From positions 434,001 to 498,000 of the forward strand of contig NZ_JAFMYW010000001.1 of the NCBI RefSeq assembly GCF_017353175.1: a stretch of 64,000 nucleotides of DNA, read 5' to 3'. This DNA comes from Fibrella forsythiae. GTDB taxonomy: Bacteria; Bacteroidota; Bacteroidia; Cytophagales; Spirosomataceae. Below are positions 24,924 through 33,082 of this stretch, in pieces. The translations under genes and the position numbers were made by a program. Each line of letters opens with the position of its first letter. Position 1 is the stretch's first letter. A model generated the notes under the pieces. That model was not told the DNA's origin, did not search any database, and worked only from the letters and a program-made list of their open reading frames with translations.

Positions 24924-27134
24924 ATGCGCATAATACGATCCCTGCTCCTACTTACCGGGCTGCTGATAGCTCATTTTTCGCCAGCTCAATTCCGTTCCCG
25001 AGCCGTCAGATGGACTGCCGATGGTAATGCTACACTTTCCAGTGCCAAAAATGCGATCATCCGCACCGATGTTCGCACCGGTACCGAAACCGAGCTTGTG
25101 TCGGCAGCCGAACTTACGCCTACCGGGGGAAAAGCTCCTATCACCGTGGCTGATTTTGCCTTTAGCCGCGACTCGAGTACCGTTCTGATTTTCACAAACA
25201 CAGCCCGCGTGTGGCGCTACAATACCCGCGGCGATTATTACGTGCTGACTCGCCCGAAACCAGGGACTTCAGGTACGTTGCGGCAGGTTGGGGCCAAACA
25301 ACCCAGCCAGTCGATGCTGTACGCCAAACTTTCGCCCGACGGGAAACGGGTGGCGTATGTCAGCAAAAGCAATCTGTTCTCGGAAGAAATAGCCACCGGC
25401 AAAACCACGCAACTTACTAGCGACGGTACCCGCCAGCGTATCAACGGTACGTTTGACTGGGCATATGAAGAGGAATTCGGTTGCCGCGATGGTTTCCGCT
25501 GGAGCCCCGACAGCAAACAACTCCTTTACTGGCAGGTCGACGCCAGCAAAATCCGGGATTTTCTGATGATCGATAATACCGATTCGATCTACTCCTACAC
25601 CATTCCGGTCGAGTATCCGAAAGTTGGTGAATCGCCCTCGCCTACCCGTCTTGGCGTTGTCTCGGCAACGGGTGGCACTACGAAGTGGCTGACCATACCC
25701 GGCGATGCAGCCCAGCACTATCTGGTCCGGGCCGAGTGGTTCCCGACGGCCAATCCAGCGGGTAACGAGCTGATTGTTCAGCAGTTAAATCGTAAACAAA
25801 ACGAGAGCATCATCTACATTTGCCAACCCGCGAAGAACCTGGTTACGCCTATTTTCACGGAAACGGACAAAGCCTGGATCGACATCAAAGCCCGCTGGGA
25901 CCGCGATGATCCGACCGGCTGGGAATGGACCAACGGGGGCAAATCATTCCTGTGGGTGTCGGAGAAAGATGGCTGGCGTCATATATACCTGTTCAGCCGC
26001 GATGGAAAAACACAGACACTGCTGACTCCGGGCAACTACGATATGGCCGAACTGGAACGCATCGACGAAGCCGGGGGATATGTCTACTTCACTGCCTCGC
26101 CCGATAACGCCACGCAGCGTTATCTGTACCGCGTGCCGCTGAACGGGTCAGGGAAACTTGAACGACTTTCGCCGGCTAACCAGGCGGGTACGCACGGGTA
26201 CGATGTATCGCCGAACGGACAGGTTGCCTTGCACACCTTCACGAACTCGACCACACCACCAGGCCGTTCGTGGGTAAGACTGCCCGATCACTCACCCTTG
26301 CGGTCAGGTACGTCGCCGGGCAGACCAACACAGGCACGCGGGAAAAACATTCGCTTTTTCACCGTCACCACGACCGATAACGTGACGCTCGATGGCTGGA
26401 TGGCCCTGCCGCCTGCTTTCGACAGTACCAAGCGTTATCCGATTGTTTTCCAGGTGTATGGCGAACCGGCTGCCGTAACCACAAACGATGTGTTTTCGGC
26501 CGGCAACAATGACCTGTTTGTGGGCGATATGCTCAAAGAAGGGTACATCTACGCTGCACTCGACAACCGGGGAACACCCGCTCTGAAAGGTGCCGCCTGG
26601 CGCAAAAGCATTTACCGGCAGATTGGCCGCATGAATATTCGTGATCAGGCGATGGGCGCCCGGGCGCTGTTCGCCCGCCACTCGTTTATCGACACCAGCC
26701 GTGTTGCCGTCTGGGGCTGGAGCGGCGGCGGCTCTACTACGTTGAATCTGCTGTTCCAGTATCCGGACATCTACCAAACCGGCATTGCCGTGGCCGCTGT
26801 AGCCAACCAACTGACCTACGATAATATTTATCAGGAGCGTTACATGGGCCTCCCTCAGGAAAACCGCGAGGATTTTGTGGCTGGCTCACCCATCTCGCAC
26901 GTTAAGGGCCTGAAAGGAAACCTATTGTACATCCACGGAACGGGCGACGATAATGTGCACTACGCCAATGCCGAAATGCTGGTCAACGAACTGGTGAAGT
27001 ACAACAAGATGTTCCAGTTCATGGCGTATCCGAACCGGTCGCACGGTATTTTTGAAGGGGCTGGTACACGCCAGCATTTAAGCACACTGTATACTGAGTT
27101 CTTAAAGAAAAACTGTCCGGCCGGTGGCCGGTAG
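24924..27134 (+). CDS. Dipeptidyl-peptidase IV family serine peptidase (S9B)
   Basis: A 736-residue secreted exopeptidase with a signal peptide (residues 1-21). The N-terminal part is the eight-bladed propeller domain of the S9B family, including YEEEFGCRDGFRWSPD, where the Glu pair holds the substrate N-terminus. The C-terminal alpha/beta-hydrolase domain has the nucleophile in WGWSGGG (Ser600), Asp in GTGDDNVH (about 675) and His in RSHGI (about 707). It should cleave Xaa-Pro or Xaa-Ala dipeptides from peptide N-termini in the periplasm. The usual motif is GWSYGG; here the Tyr is Gly, a small deviation. Confidence 0.92.
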   Translation: MRIIRSLLLLTGLLIAHFSPAQFRSRAVRWTADGNATLSSAKNAIIRTDVRTGTETELVSAAELTPTGGKAPITVADFAFSRDSSTVLIFTNTARVWRYNTRGDYYVLTRPKPGTSGTLRQVGAKQPSQSMLYAKLSPDGKRVAYVSKSNLFSEEIATGKTTQLTSDGTRQRINGTFDWAYEEEFGCRDGFRWSPDSKQLLYWQVDASKIRDFLMIDNTDSIYSYTIPVEYPKVGESPSPTRLGVVSATGGTTKWLTIPGDAAQHYLVRAEWFPTANPAGNELIVQQLNRKQNESIIYICQPAKNLVTPIFTETDKAWIDIKARWDRDDPTGWEWTNGGKSFLWVSEKDGWRHIYLFSRDGKTQTLLTPGNYDMAELERIDEAGGYVYFTASPDNATQRYLYRVPLNGSGKLERLSPANQAGTHGYDVSPNGQVALHTFTNSTTPPGRSWVRLPDHSPLRSGTSPGRPTQARGKNIRFFTVTTTDNVTLDGWMALPPAFDSTKRYPIVFQVYGEPAAVTTNDVFSAGNNDLFVGDMLKEGYIYAALDNRGTPALKGAAWRKSIYRQIGRMNIRDQAMGARALFARHSFIDTSRVAVWGWSGGGSTTLNLLFQYPDIYQTGIAVAAVANQLTYDNIYQERYMGLPQENREDFVAGSPISHVKGLKGNLLYIHGTGDDNVHYANAEMLVNELVKYNKMFQFMAYPNRSHGIFEGAGTRQHLSTLYTEFLKKNCPAGGR

Positions 27135-27192
27135 GCAACGGGTGATGGGTAAATCGTAGCGGCTTAAACCAATACCAGTTCACATTGTACCG

Positions 27193-27239
27193 ACGGGTTA
27201 CTACGGGGTCAGGCACCTTTTAGTAGCCCGTTTTTTTTT
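27193..27239 (+). terminator. Intrinsic terminator after the peptidase gene
   Basis: Stem ACGGGTTACTA / TAGTAGCCCGT (one G-U pair) with a 16-base loop, then eight T residues. The remaining gap to the fasciclin gene (27240-27457) is AT-rich and contains a small inverted repeat ATCTTA / TAAGAT near 27307-27323; I see no clear promoter match. Confidence 0.85.
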
Positions 27240-27457
27240 AAGTGTTTTCCAAGACACATATGAGTAGAAGCGCGTTTAACATCAGCCATAATTCGTTAAA
27301 CAAGGATCTTATCTATTAAGATAGTGAACTCATTATCAGACTATTGAAAAATATTTTTACTGACAAAAAATCCAAGCTATCAAGTTCTGCCGTAGGTCTT
27401 TCCGTCGATCGATCACACAGAGTTTCACACACAAATCAAGTAAATCAAATTACCAAC

Positions 27458-28012
27458 ATGAAGACGATTAAACTTCTTTTTTCGATGCTTGCCGTAGCCG
27501 CTATCAGCACGGGAGCTTTTGCCCAGGAGAAAACAGTAACAGTAGGTGGTGCCCCAATGTACCCATCGAAAAACATAGTTGAGAACGCAGTAAACTCAAA
27601 AGATCATACGACGCTGGTGGCTGCTGTTAAAGCGGCAGGATTGGTAGAGACCCTCTCGAGCCCTGGCCCGTTCACTGTGTTTGCCCCAACCAACAAAGCG
27701 TTTGATAAACTGCCAGCCGGTACGGTTGAAACGCTGGTGAAGCCAGAGAACAAAGCCACACTCACAAGCATCCTGACCTACCACGTGGTGTCGGGTAAAG
27801 TGAGCGCCATGGACCTCATGAACCAGATCAAACAGGGTGGCGGAAAAGCTACGCTGAAGACAGTGGCCGGTGGAACACTGACTGCCACACAGAAAGGCAA
27901 GAAAATCATGCTGACCGACGAAAAAGGTGGCATGGCAACCGTGACAATCGCCGATGTTAATCAGTCTAATGGCGTGATTCACGTAATCGATACCGTGTTG
28001 ATGCCTAACTAG
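27458..28012 (+). CDS. Fasciclin-domain secreted protein
   Basis: A 184-residue protein with a signal peptide ending GAFAQ and one fasciclin (FAS1) domain: [38 protein letters not shown] (H1 region), [11 protein letters not shown] and [13 protein letters not shown] (H2 region). FAS1 domains act in adhesion or surface association. Start at ATG 27458, which gives the signal peptide. It stands alone, with a terminator on each side. Confidence 0.9.
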   Translation: MKTIKLLFSMLAVAAISTGAFAQEKTVTVGGAPMYPSKNIVENAVNSKDHTTLVAAVKAAGLVETLSSPGPFTVFAPTNKAFDKLPAGTVETLVKPENKATLTSILTYHVVSGKVSAMDLMNQIKQGGGKATLKTVAGGTLTATQKGKKIMLTDEKGGMATVTIADVNQSNGVIHVIDTVLMPN

Positions 28013-28040
28013 GCACACGGCTTACCACCTATGTAGATGT

Positions 28041-28068
28041 GCCCGGGCCCAATGGTCCGGGCTTTTTT
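28041..28068 (+). terminator. Intrinsic terminator after fasciclin gene
   Basis: Stem GCCCGGGCC / GGTCCGGGC (one G-U pair) with a four-base loop, followed by six T residues. Confidence 0.88.
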
Positions 28069-28082
28069 GTGGCCGGTTAACC

Positions 28083-28112
28083 AAAAAAAGCCCCGCCATG
28101 TATGGCGGGGCT
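28083..28112 (-). terminator. Intrinsic terminator for the minus-strand B12 cluster
   Basis: Stem AAGCCCCGCCA / TGGCGGGGCTT with a TGTA loop. The run of A residues to its left (28083-28089) is a poly-T tail when read on the minus strand, so it ends the cobalamin cluster whose last gene stops at 28135. Confidence 0.88.
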
Positions 28113-28134
28113 TCACAACAAAAAAGATTCAGAA

Positions 28135-28677
28135 CTACACCATTGCTGGACGCAACACGGCGAAACGACGTTGTAACAGTGCGTAGCCCCCGAAAAGCAA
28201 ACCGCTGAAGAACAGATCGCCAAGCAGCCCGTTCAGGAAAAACGACTGGTTATTATAGAAAGCCAGACCAGCCGTATAGCAGCCAAGCAGACCGCCAGCC
28301 GTTTGCGGGTAATACGAACTACCATACCAGACCGCAAAGTTGGTGATCAGGAAGAACAGGATCGAGGCTGCAACCGATCCTCCTACTACCCGGCCAACGG
28401 TTGGTTTAGTCAGGGCAACCACACCAATAAGCCAGGCGAGCGCCAGCGAGCCATACACAGCACCCATTGTGCCATGAAACCCGATTAGCCAGTCGCTGAG
28501 CAGCATGGCCAGGACGGGAACGATCAGCCCCAGCCATTTCTTCTCGAACAGGGCGCCGCCAAACAACGCCATGGCCATTACTGGTGTTGCGTTGGGCGGA
28601 TGGGGTAAAAACCGCGAAACGGCAACAAGCAGAATAAGCGAAGCGGTGGTAGTCAGGCGAATATGAAGTGGTTTCAT
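28135..28677 (-). CDS. DUF6580 family membrane protein, possible ECF-type transport component
   Basis: A 180-residue protein with five to six membrane helices. Recognisable pieces: FLPHPPNATPVMAMALFGGA, VLAMLLSDWLIGFHG and NQSFFLNGLLGDLFFSG, which I associate with the DUF6580 family. It is last in a minus-strand series with cobT, cobS and cobC, before a terminator. Small six-helix proteins next to vitamin genes are often substrate-binding (S) components of ECF transporters, so a role in cobalamin or precursor uptake is plausible. This is inference; no ECF ATPase genes are in the window. Start at ATG 28677; the longer frame overlaps cobC and is not protein-like. Confidence 0.68.
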   Translation of the reverse strand: MKPLHIRLTTTASLILLVAVSRFLPHPPNATPVMAMALFGGALFEKKWLGLIVPVLAMLLSDWLIGFHGTMGAVYGSLALAWLIGVVALTKPTVGRVVGGSVAASILFFLITNFAVWYGSSYYPQTAGGLLGCYTAGLAFYNNQSFFLNGLLGDLFFSGLLFGGYALLQRRFAVLRPAMV

Positions 28678-28730
28678 AAAAAGTGTAACGTTTATAGATC
28701 TACGTTCAGGCCCTGAAAAGGCTGTTTTGT

Positions 28731-29321
28731 TTAACGATTGATGTATGCTACTGTGTACGTTCCGTTCTGAACAGCCAGTTTCGAAACGGCTCCGTAGTCG
28801 AGATGGAGGCGGTAGGCGTTTTGCAAAGGTAACTCCAGGAATAAACACAGCAAAGCACGGATTACCCCACCATGGCTGACAATATATACTGTTTTAGGTG
28901 ATTCGGCATTGGCTAGTGGCAGGACTTTCTCACGCCAGAACTCACTGACGCGATCAAAAACAGCACGAAATGAATCGCCATTGTGCGGAGCCTGATTCAC
29001 GAAATCAACCATCCAGGCATCGAGTGCATCCCGGGGAATATCGCTCCAGGGCAGCATCTCCCAATCACCAAAGTGATATTCACGCAACCGATCGTCGAAC
29101 CGTATGTATTCTTTTCGCGTCGGAGTCGTTAGGTCCTCTGCCAGGTGTCGGCATCGTGTCAGTGGGCTGGAAAATACCACATCAGGGGCCGTAGCAGGCA
29201 GATTAAGTAACAGCTTAGCTGCCTGCTCAGCATAGTTATCAGCCAATTTCACGTCAGTGCCACCATAGCAGACTGATTTGCCAACGGCAACTTCTGTATG
29301 TCGTATTAAGTAGATAGTCAT
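28731..29321 (-). CDS. cobC: Alpha-ribazole phosphatase (histidine phosphatase family)
   Basis: A 196-residue phosphoglycerate-mutase-like phosphatase. The catalytic RHTE is at residues 7-10, SSPLTRCRHLAE near 52-63, the acidic LREYHFGDWE near 84-93 and the second His in SHGGVIR near 153. In B12 salvage, CobC removes the phosphate from alpha-ribazole phosphate or cobalamin phosphate. The family is sure; the specific role rests on the cobS/cobT neighbourhood. It begins two bases from the end of the DUF3037 gene. Confidence 0.82.
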   Translation of the reverse strand: MTIYLIRHTEVAVGKSVCYGGTDVKLADNYAEQAAKLLLNLPATAPDVVFSSPLTRCRHLAEDLTTPTRKEYIRFDDRLREYHFGDWEMLPWSDIPRDALDAWMVDFVNQAPHNGDSFRAVFDRVSEFWREKVLPLANAESPKTVYIVSHGGVIRALLCLFLELPLQNAYRLHLDYGAVSKLAVQNGTYTVAYINR

Positions 29322-29323
29322 CG

Positions 29324-29710
29324 TTAATGAACCAACTGGTCATACAGCCGGTCGAGGGTTTGTTGTGGATCAGCGCAAAGGCCGGGATGCACGGGTGAGG
29401 TCTGGACAATGGTGCTGCGCGTTGCTGTGAGCCAGCGAAACCGGGAAGCAACTGGCAACTGCCCGATTGGGCCGCCCGTTTTCCGACCGGTACATATTTG
29501 CTCGAAAGCGCCGAGTCTAGCCGCGATTTCGTCAGGGTCAGGTACGTTAGAGAACGCCGCTAACCGCTCAACGGGCAGCGTACACCGTGCTTTCAGAAAG
29601 CCCTGCGACGCACAGTACAACACCACGCCCACATTGATGAACTCTTCGCGCTCGACCCGCGGCACTACGCGGATGACAGCATACTCAAACAAGTGCATTT
29701 CTGACATCAT
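29324..29710 (-). CDS. DUF3037 family protein
   Basis: About 128 residues. The beginning HLFEYAVIRVVPRVEREEF, then INVGVVLYC, is the recognisable DUF3037 signature. It overlaps the end of the HipA-like gene by about 26 bases, a strong sign of coupled expression. DUF3037 and HipA-like proteins occur as neighbours in many bacteria; the joint function is not known to me. Start is uncertain: two ATGs side by side at 29710 and 29707, another at 29698. Confidence 0.72.
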   Translation of the reverse strand: MMSEMHLFEYAVIRVVPRVEREEFINVGVVLYCASQGFLKARCTLPVERLAAFSNVPDPDEIAARLGAFEQICTGRKTGGPIGQLPVASRFRWLTATRSTIVQTSPVHPGLCADPQQTLDRLYDQLVH

Positions 29711-30470
29711 TGGCGGCGGTAACGAATCGTTCAGACTCAGCAAGCCGGGTCGTTAAAAACTGGAAATAGATATTGCGCTGCTCTTCAGCGGTGGTTTCTG
29801 CGCCTTCCGTCATCAGCCAGTCGTCGGGAATAAGCGAAATAATTTCGCGGATACGATCGGCGGTCAGTAAAGCCCTGTATTCGGCATCAACGGTTGTCAG
29901 TTCCGACGCCTGTGGCAAGAGTACATGATCTTTCACTGAGGCAAACGGGCGGCGAGCCTGCTCTTCCCAGGGTTGTCCACTGTGGTGGAAATACAGTGCC
30001 GCCCCATGATCAATCAGCCATAACTCCTTGTGCCACATCAACATATTTGTATTCCGGGCCGTACGGTCCACGTTTGTTACGAAACAATCCAGCCACACGA
30101 TCTGCGACGCAAGCCGAGGCTCAACGGTCGTAACCAGGGGATCGAACGTAATAGCGCCCGAGAGGTAATGCAGGGCCAGATTTAGCCCAGCGCTGGCTTT
30201 CAGCAGATCCTGGATTTCTTCATCGGGCTCTGTTCGGCCGAAGGCAGGATCCAGATTCGCGAATACCAGTTCGGGGATCCGCAGGCCGAGCGTTCTGGCC
30301 AGTTCACCGGCAATCAATTCGGCGATCAGTGCTTTGGTACCCTGCCCCGCTCCCCGAAATTTCAGCACGTACAAAAAATCGTCGTCGGCTTCAGCCAAAG
30401 CAGGCAGCGACCCACCCTCACGCAGTGGCGTAACGTACCTGGTTACATTGACTGTTCTAAGTTCCAGCAT
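29685..30470 (-). CDS. HipA-like kinase domain protein
   Basis: A 261-residue protein with a HipA-like (PI3K/AKT-type) kinase fold rather than a full HipA. Seen: LYVLKFRGAGQG with the ATP-binding Lys (about residue 37), AGELARTLGLRIPE, then LDCFVTNVDRTARNTNML with the catalytic Asp/Asn set, and LWLIDHGAALYF, equivalent to the DFG metal site. Full-length HipA is about 440 residues and has an N-terminal subdomain absent here. No HipB-like helix-turn-helix gene is adjacent, so a classical toxin-antitoxin pair is not supported. It overlaps DUF3037 and lies between cobS and cobC. Confidence 0.75.
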   Translation of the reverse strand: MLELRTVNVTRYVTPLREGGSLPALAEADDDFLYVLKFRGAGQGTKALIAELIAGELARTLGLRIPELVFANLDPAFGRTEPDEEIQDLLKASAGLNLALHYLSGAITFDPLVTTVEPRLASQIVWLDCFVTNVDRTARNTNMLMWHKELWLIDHGAALYFHHSGQPWEEQARRPFASVKDHVLLPQASELTTVDAEYRALLTADRIREIISLIPDDWLMTEGAETTAEEQRNIYFQFLTTRLAESERFVTAANDVRNALV

Positions 30471-30593
30471 AGTGACATGTCATTCAGAGGTATTCGGTAG
30501 TTATTGAGTGGCATTGGGTAGCCAGTAATTCTCCTGGACTGTTTCCTCCAACAAATGCCGCCGCAGCAAATGGCCACTTAATGCCGTTTCTTA

Positions 30594-31379
30594 TCAAAGG
30601 CTGACCCAAACCAGGGATACATATGACAGGTAAACGACGACCTCGGTTAGTTGTTGGGTGGCACCGAGGCAATCGCCGGTGTAGCCGCCGAGCCATTTGG
30701 TAAAGAAGCGCATTAATCGCCAACGCACCAGCCAGAGGGGTATCAGGAACGTCAGATAGACCCATAATCCACTCAGCGCGACCAGCCCCAGCAGTGGGGC
30801 CAGGCCAAAGAATGTAGCTATCCCCAATGGCAAACCCTTTATTCCGCCCTTGGCAATTGGCTTTGCCTTCGATTCTTCGTCCGCTCGGGCGTAAGGCATG
30901 CTGGCAATAAGCGTGGTGGCAACCCATCGACTGAGGCTATGTGCCGAGATGTATTTCAACGCCAGTTTCCAGCCGAAGGGTTCGCCGGGTAGCAGTTTCA
31001 TCAGCGCGAAAAACTTAATGGCAAGCAACAGCCCCAGCCCAACAACCCCATACGTACCCAGCCGACTATCTTTCATGATAGTCAGAATCTGCGTTTTCGT
31101 CCAGCCACCGCCGAATCCATCGCAGACATCACCGAAACCATCTTCGTGGAAAGCTCCGGTTGCCCAGATCGTAGAAACCATACTCAGCAGCACGGCCAGC
31201 TCAGGCGGAAACAAGATGCTGCCAACCCAGTATGTACCAACCCCGATGCCACCGATGATCCAGCCGATCAGCGGGAAGAAGAGCGTTGATCGGTTCAGCA
31301 AATCAGCTGAGTGGTCAATGTCTTTCGGCACCGGCAGCCGGGTATAAAACATCAAAGCGGTGAAGAACAGGGTGCGCAT
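30594..31379 (-). CDS. cobS: Adenosylcobinamide-GDP ribazoletransferase (cobalamin synthase)
   Basis: A 261-residue integral membrane enzyme joining AdoCbi-GDP and alpha-ribazole(-phosphate) to make adenosylcobalamin(-phosphate). Diagnostic segments: FYTRLPVP near residue 12, FFPLIGWIIGG near 34, GAFHEDGFGDVCDGFGGG near 76 and IMKDSRLGTYG near 101. Length is normal (240-270). The neighbouring cobT supplies the alpha-ribazole phosphate. cobU/cobP, which makes the GDP-activated partner, is not in this cluster. A 123-base gap with no visible feature separates it from the HipA-like gene. Confidence 0.95.
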   Translation of the reverse strand: MRTLFFTALMFYTRLPVPKDIDHSADLLNRSTLFFPLIGWIIGGIGVGTYWVGSILFPPELAVLLSMVSTIWATGAFHEDGFGDVCDGFGGGWTKTQILTIMKDSRLGTYGVVGLGLLLAIKFFALMKLLPGEPFGWKLALKYISAHSLSRWVATTLIASMPYARADEESKAKPIAKGGIKGLPLGIATFFGLAPLLGLVALSGLWVYLTFLIPLWLVRWRLMRFFTKWLGGYTGDCLGATQQLTEVVVYLSYVSLVWVSL

Positions 31380-31400
31380 AGGTTGTAAACAGTTTCAGGT

Positions 31401-31479
31401 ACCAGTTATCAATGAACATGCATTAGCACTGCCAGGTACGTTTTCCTACAGCGCTGATGCTTATTCATTGATAACTGGT
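31401..31479. repeat. Inverted repeat (16-bp perfect arms) between cobT and cobS
   Basis: Arms 31401-31416 and 31464-31479 (ACCAGTTATCAATGAA and its exact complement). An inner pair, GCATTAGCACTG and CAGCGCTGATGC, extends the hairpin with two G-U-compatible mismatches. The right arm covers the cobT stop codon. The loop carries one CAGGTACGTT motif (31433-31442). It may pause or attenuate transcription between the two genes, or be a mobile palindrome. Confidence 0.75.
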
Positions 31480-32511
31480 AACTAATTGTGTACTCACGCC
31501 TGCGCTTTCGAACGACGCCATGTCTGTCAGCATTGTCACGGCCGCCTGAACGAGTGGATAGGCCAACGCGCAGCCGGTTCCTTCGCCCAGCCGCAAGCCC
31601 AAACTCAGTAACGGTTGCGCATCGAGTTGATCCAGCATGAGCCGGTGACCAGCTTCCTCCGACTGGTGGGTGAACACACAATAATCAGACACGGCGGGGT
31701 CGAGTGCACGGGCAACGAGCAAGGCAGCGGTAACGATGAAGCCGTCGATAAGAATAACCATGCCGTTTTCAGCGGCGCACAGGATTCCACCCACGACTGC
31801 TGCAATCTCAAAACCACCCATCGCCGATAAAATCGCCATCGGATCGGTCAGGTGCGCGTAGGTATCGGCCACTTCGGTCAACACCGCGAGTTTGTGTATC
31901 AATTGGTCGTCAGTCAATCCAGTTCCGCGACCAACGCACTGATTCAGAGGCACTTTGAGCAGGCGATGCATGAGTAAGGCCGCCGACGAACTGTTACCGA
32001 TGCCCATCTCGCCAAAGCCAACGATGTTGCAATCGCGATGACGTACGCCGTCAACCAGCAACCGGCCGGCATCCATGGCGGCTTCGGTATCATCGGCACT
32101 CATGGCGGGCTGATACCGCATGTTGTGCGTACCGGGCTGCACCTTGAACTTTACAAATTCCGGTGTGTTGGCCTCAAACGTACCCCGAACGCCCACATCG
32201 CAGACAACAAGCCGAAGACCACTCTGACGGGTAAACGCGTTAATTGCCGCCCCACCCGCAATGAAGTTGATCACCATCTGATAGGTAACTTCGGCCGGGT
32301 AGGCACTGACACCGTCGGCGGCAATGCCATGATCACCGGCAAACACCAGGATGTGCGGATTCGTCAGCCTCGGGTTTGTGCTTTGCTGAATCAGGCCAAT
32401 TTGCAGGGCCAGAGTTTCAAGCTGCCCAAGTGCACCCAGTGGTTTTGTTTTCTGGTCGATGAGCTGTTGTAGGCGGGGTTCCAGCGAACGGTCGAGTAGT
32501 AAAGCAGGCAT
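31465..32511 (-). CDS. cobT: Nicotinate-nucleotide--dimethylbenzimidazole phosphoribosyltransferase
   Basis: A 348-residue enzyme transferring phosphoribose from nicotinate mononucleotide to the lower-ligand base. Seen: TKPLGALGQLE near residue 22, FAGDHGIAADGVSAYP near 58, GEMGIGNSSSAALL near 160, GRGTGLTDDQL near 186, and the catalytic Glu in LRLGEGTGCAL near the C-terminus. Start at ATG 32511, matching the family; the longer frame (32559) nearly reaches the divergent DUF421 gene. First gene of the minus-strand B12 cluster. No B12 riboswitch is visible in the 66 bases before it. Confidence 0.96.
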   Translation of the reverse strand: MPALLLDRSLEPRLQQLIDQKTKPLGALGQLETLALQIGLIQQSTNPRLTNPHILVFAGDHGIAADGVSAYPAEVTYQMVINFIAGGAAINAFTRQSGLRLVVCDVGVRGTFEANTPEFVKFKVQPGTHNMRYQPAMSADDTEAAMDAGRLLVDGVRHRDCNIVGFGEMGIGNSSSAALLMHRLLKVPLNQCVGRGTGLTDDQLIHKLAVLTEVADTYAHLTDPMAILSAMGGFEIAAVVGGILCAAENGMVILIDGFIVTAALLVARALDPAVSDYCVFTHQSEEAGHRLMLDQLDAQPLLSLGLRLGEGTGCALAYPLVQAAVTMLTDMASFESAGVSTQLVTSYQ

Positions 32512-32577
32512 GTTGATGGATAAGAAATCGAAACCGCAAAGGTGCGAATCCGTTTTCATTGTTTATGACACATTACC

Positions 32578-33072
32578 ATGGAAAAGCTAATCGATGTTGA
32601 TTGGGACAAGATGTTCATCCCGTCCAGTTCCATCCTGGAGATATTGATTCGGGGTTCGTTGACCTACTGGGTTGTTTTCCTATACATGCGCTTCGTGCGG
32701 CGGAGTAGCGGGCAGCTAAACATCACCGACATCCTCCTGATTACGCTCATATCCGATGCGTCACAGAATGCCATGGCCGGCACGTATGAGTCAGTCACTG
32801 AAGGAGCCGCACTGGTAGGTACGTTAGTTGGCTGGGATTACCTGATCAACTGGCTGGGTTTCCGCTCGGCCTTTTTCGGCCGCCTTGGCAACCCGGAGCC
32901 CACGCTTTTGGTAAAAAATGGTGTTATTCAGAAGCAAAACCTCAAACGGGAATTGATCACCGAGGATGAATTAATCAGCCTACTCCGCCAGCAAGGCATC
33001 GAAGACGTTGCCGACGTGAAGCAATGCTATCTGGAAGGCAGCGGCTCACTGAGTGTCATTCAGAAAAAATAG
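32578..33072 (+). CDS. DUF421 family membrane protein (YetF-like)
   Basis: A 164-residue protein with three N-terminal hydrophobic segments (about 18-36, 47-65, 70-90) and a cytoplasmic C-terminal domain with EPTLLVKNGVIQKQNLKRELITEDELISLLRQQG cut into the usual DUF421 pattern of a short beta/alpha unit. Function is unknown in the family. It is divergent from cobT with only 66 bases between the starts, so the two share a promoter region. Confidence 0.85.
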   Translation: MEKLIDVDWDKMFIPSSSILEILIRGSLTYWVVFLYMRFVRRSSGQLNITDILLITLISDASQNAMAGTYESVTEGAALVGTLVGWDYLINWLGFRSAFFGRLGNPEPTLLVKNGVIQKQNLKRELITEDELISLLRQQGIEDVADVKQCYLEGSGSLSVIQKK

Positions 33073-33082
33073 CCCTTACTAC

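Noticed and set aside
29324-30470. HipA-like/DUF3037 pair as a classical HipBA toxin-antitoxin system
   Set aside because: No helix-turn-helix HipB partner and no N-terminal HipA subdomain; DUF3037 is not a known antitoxin.
31409-31681. Minus-strand open frame overlapping the cobT end
   Set aside because: Lies in another frame of cobT and runs through an intergenic inverted repeat; composition is that of a shadow.
32512-32577. A cobalamin riboswitch before cobT
   Set aside because: Only 66 bases are available and none of the B12 box or core elements seen at 55527-55727 are present.
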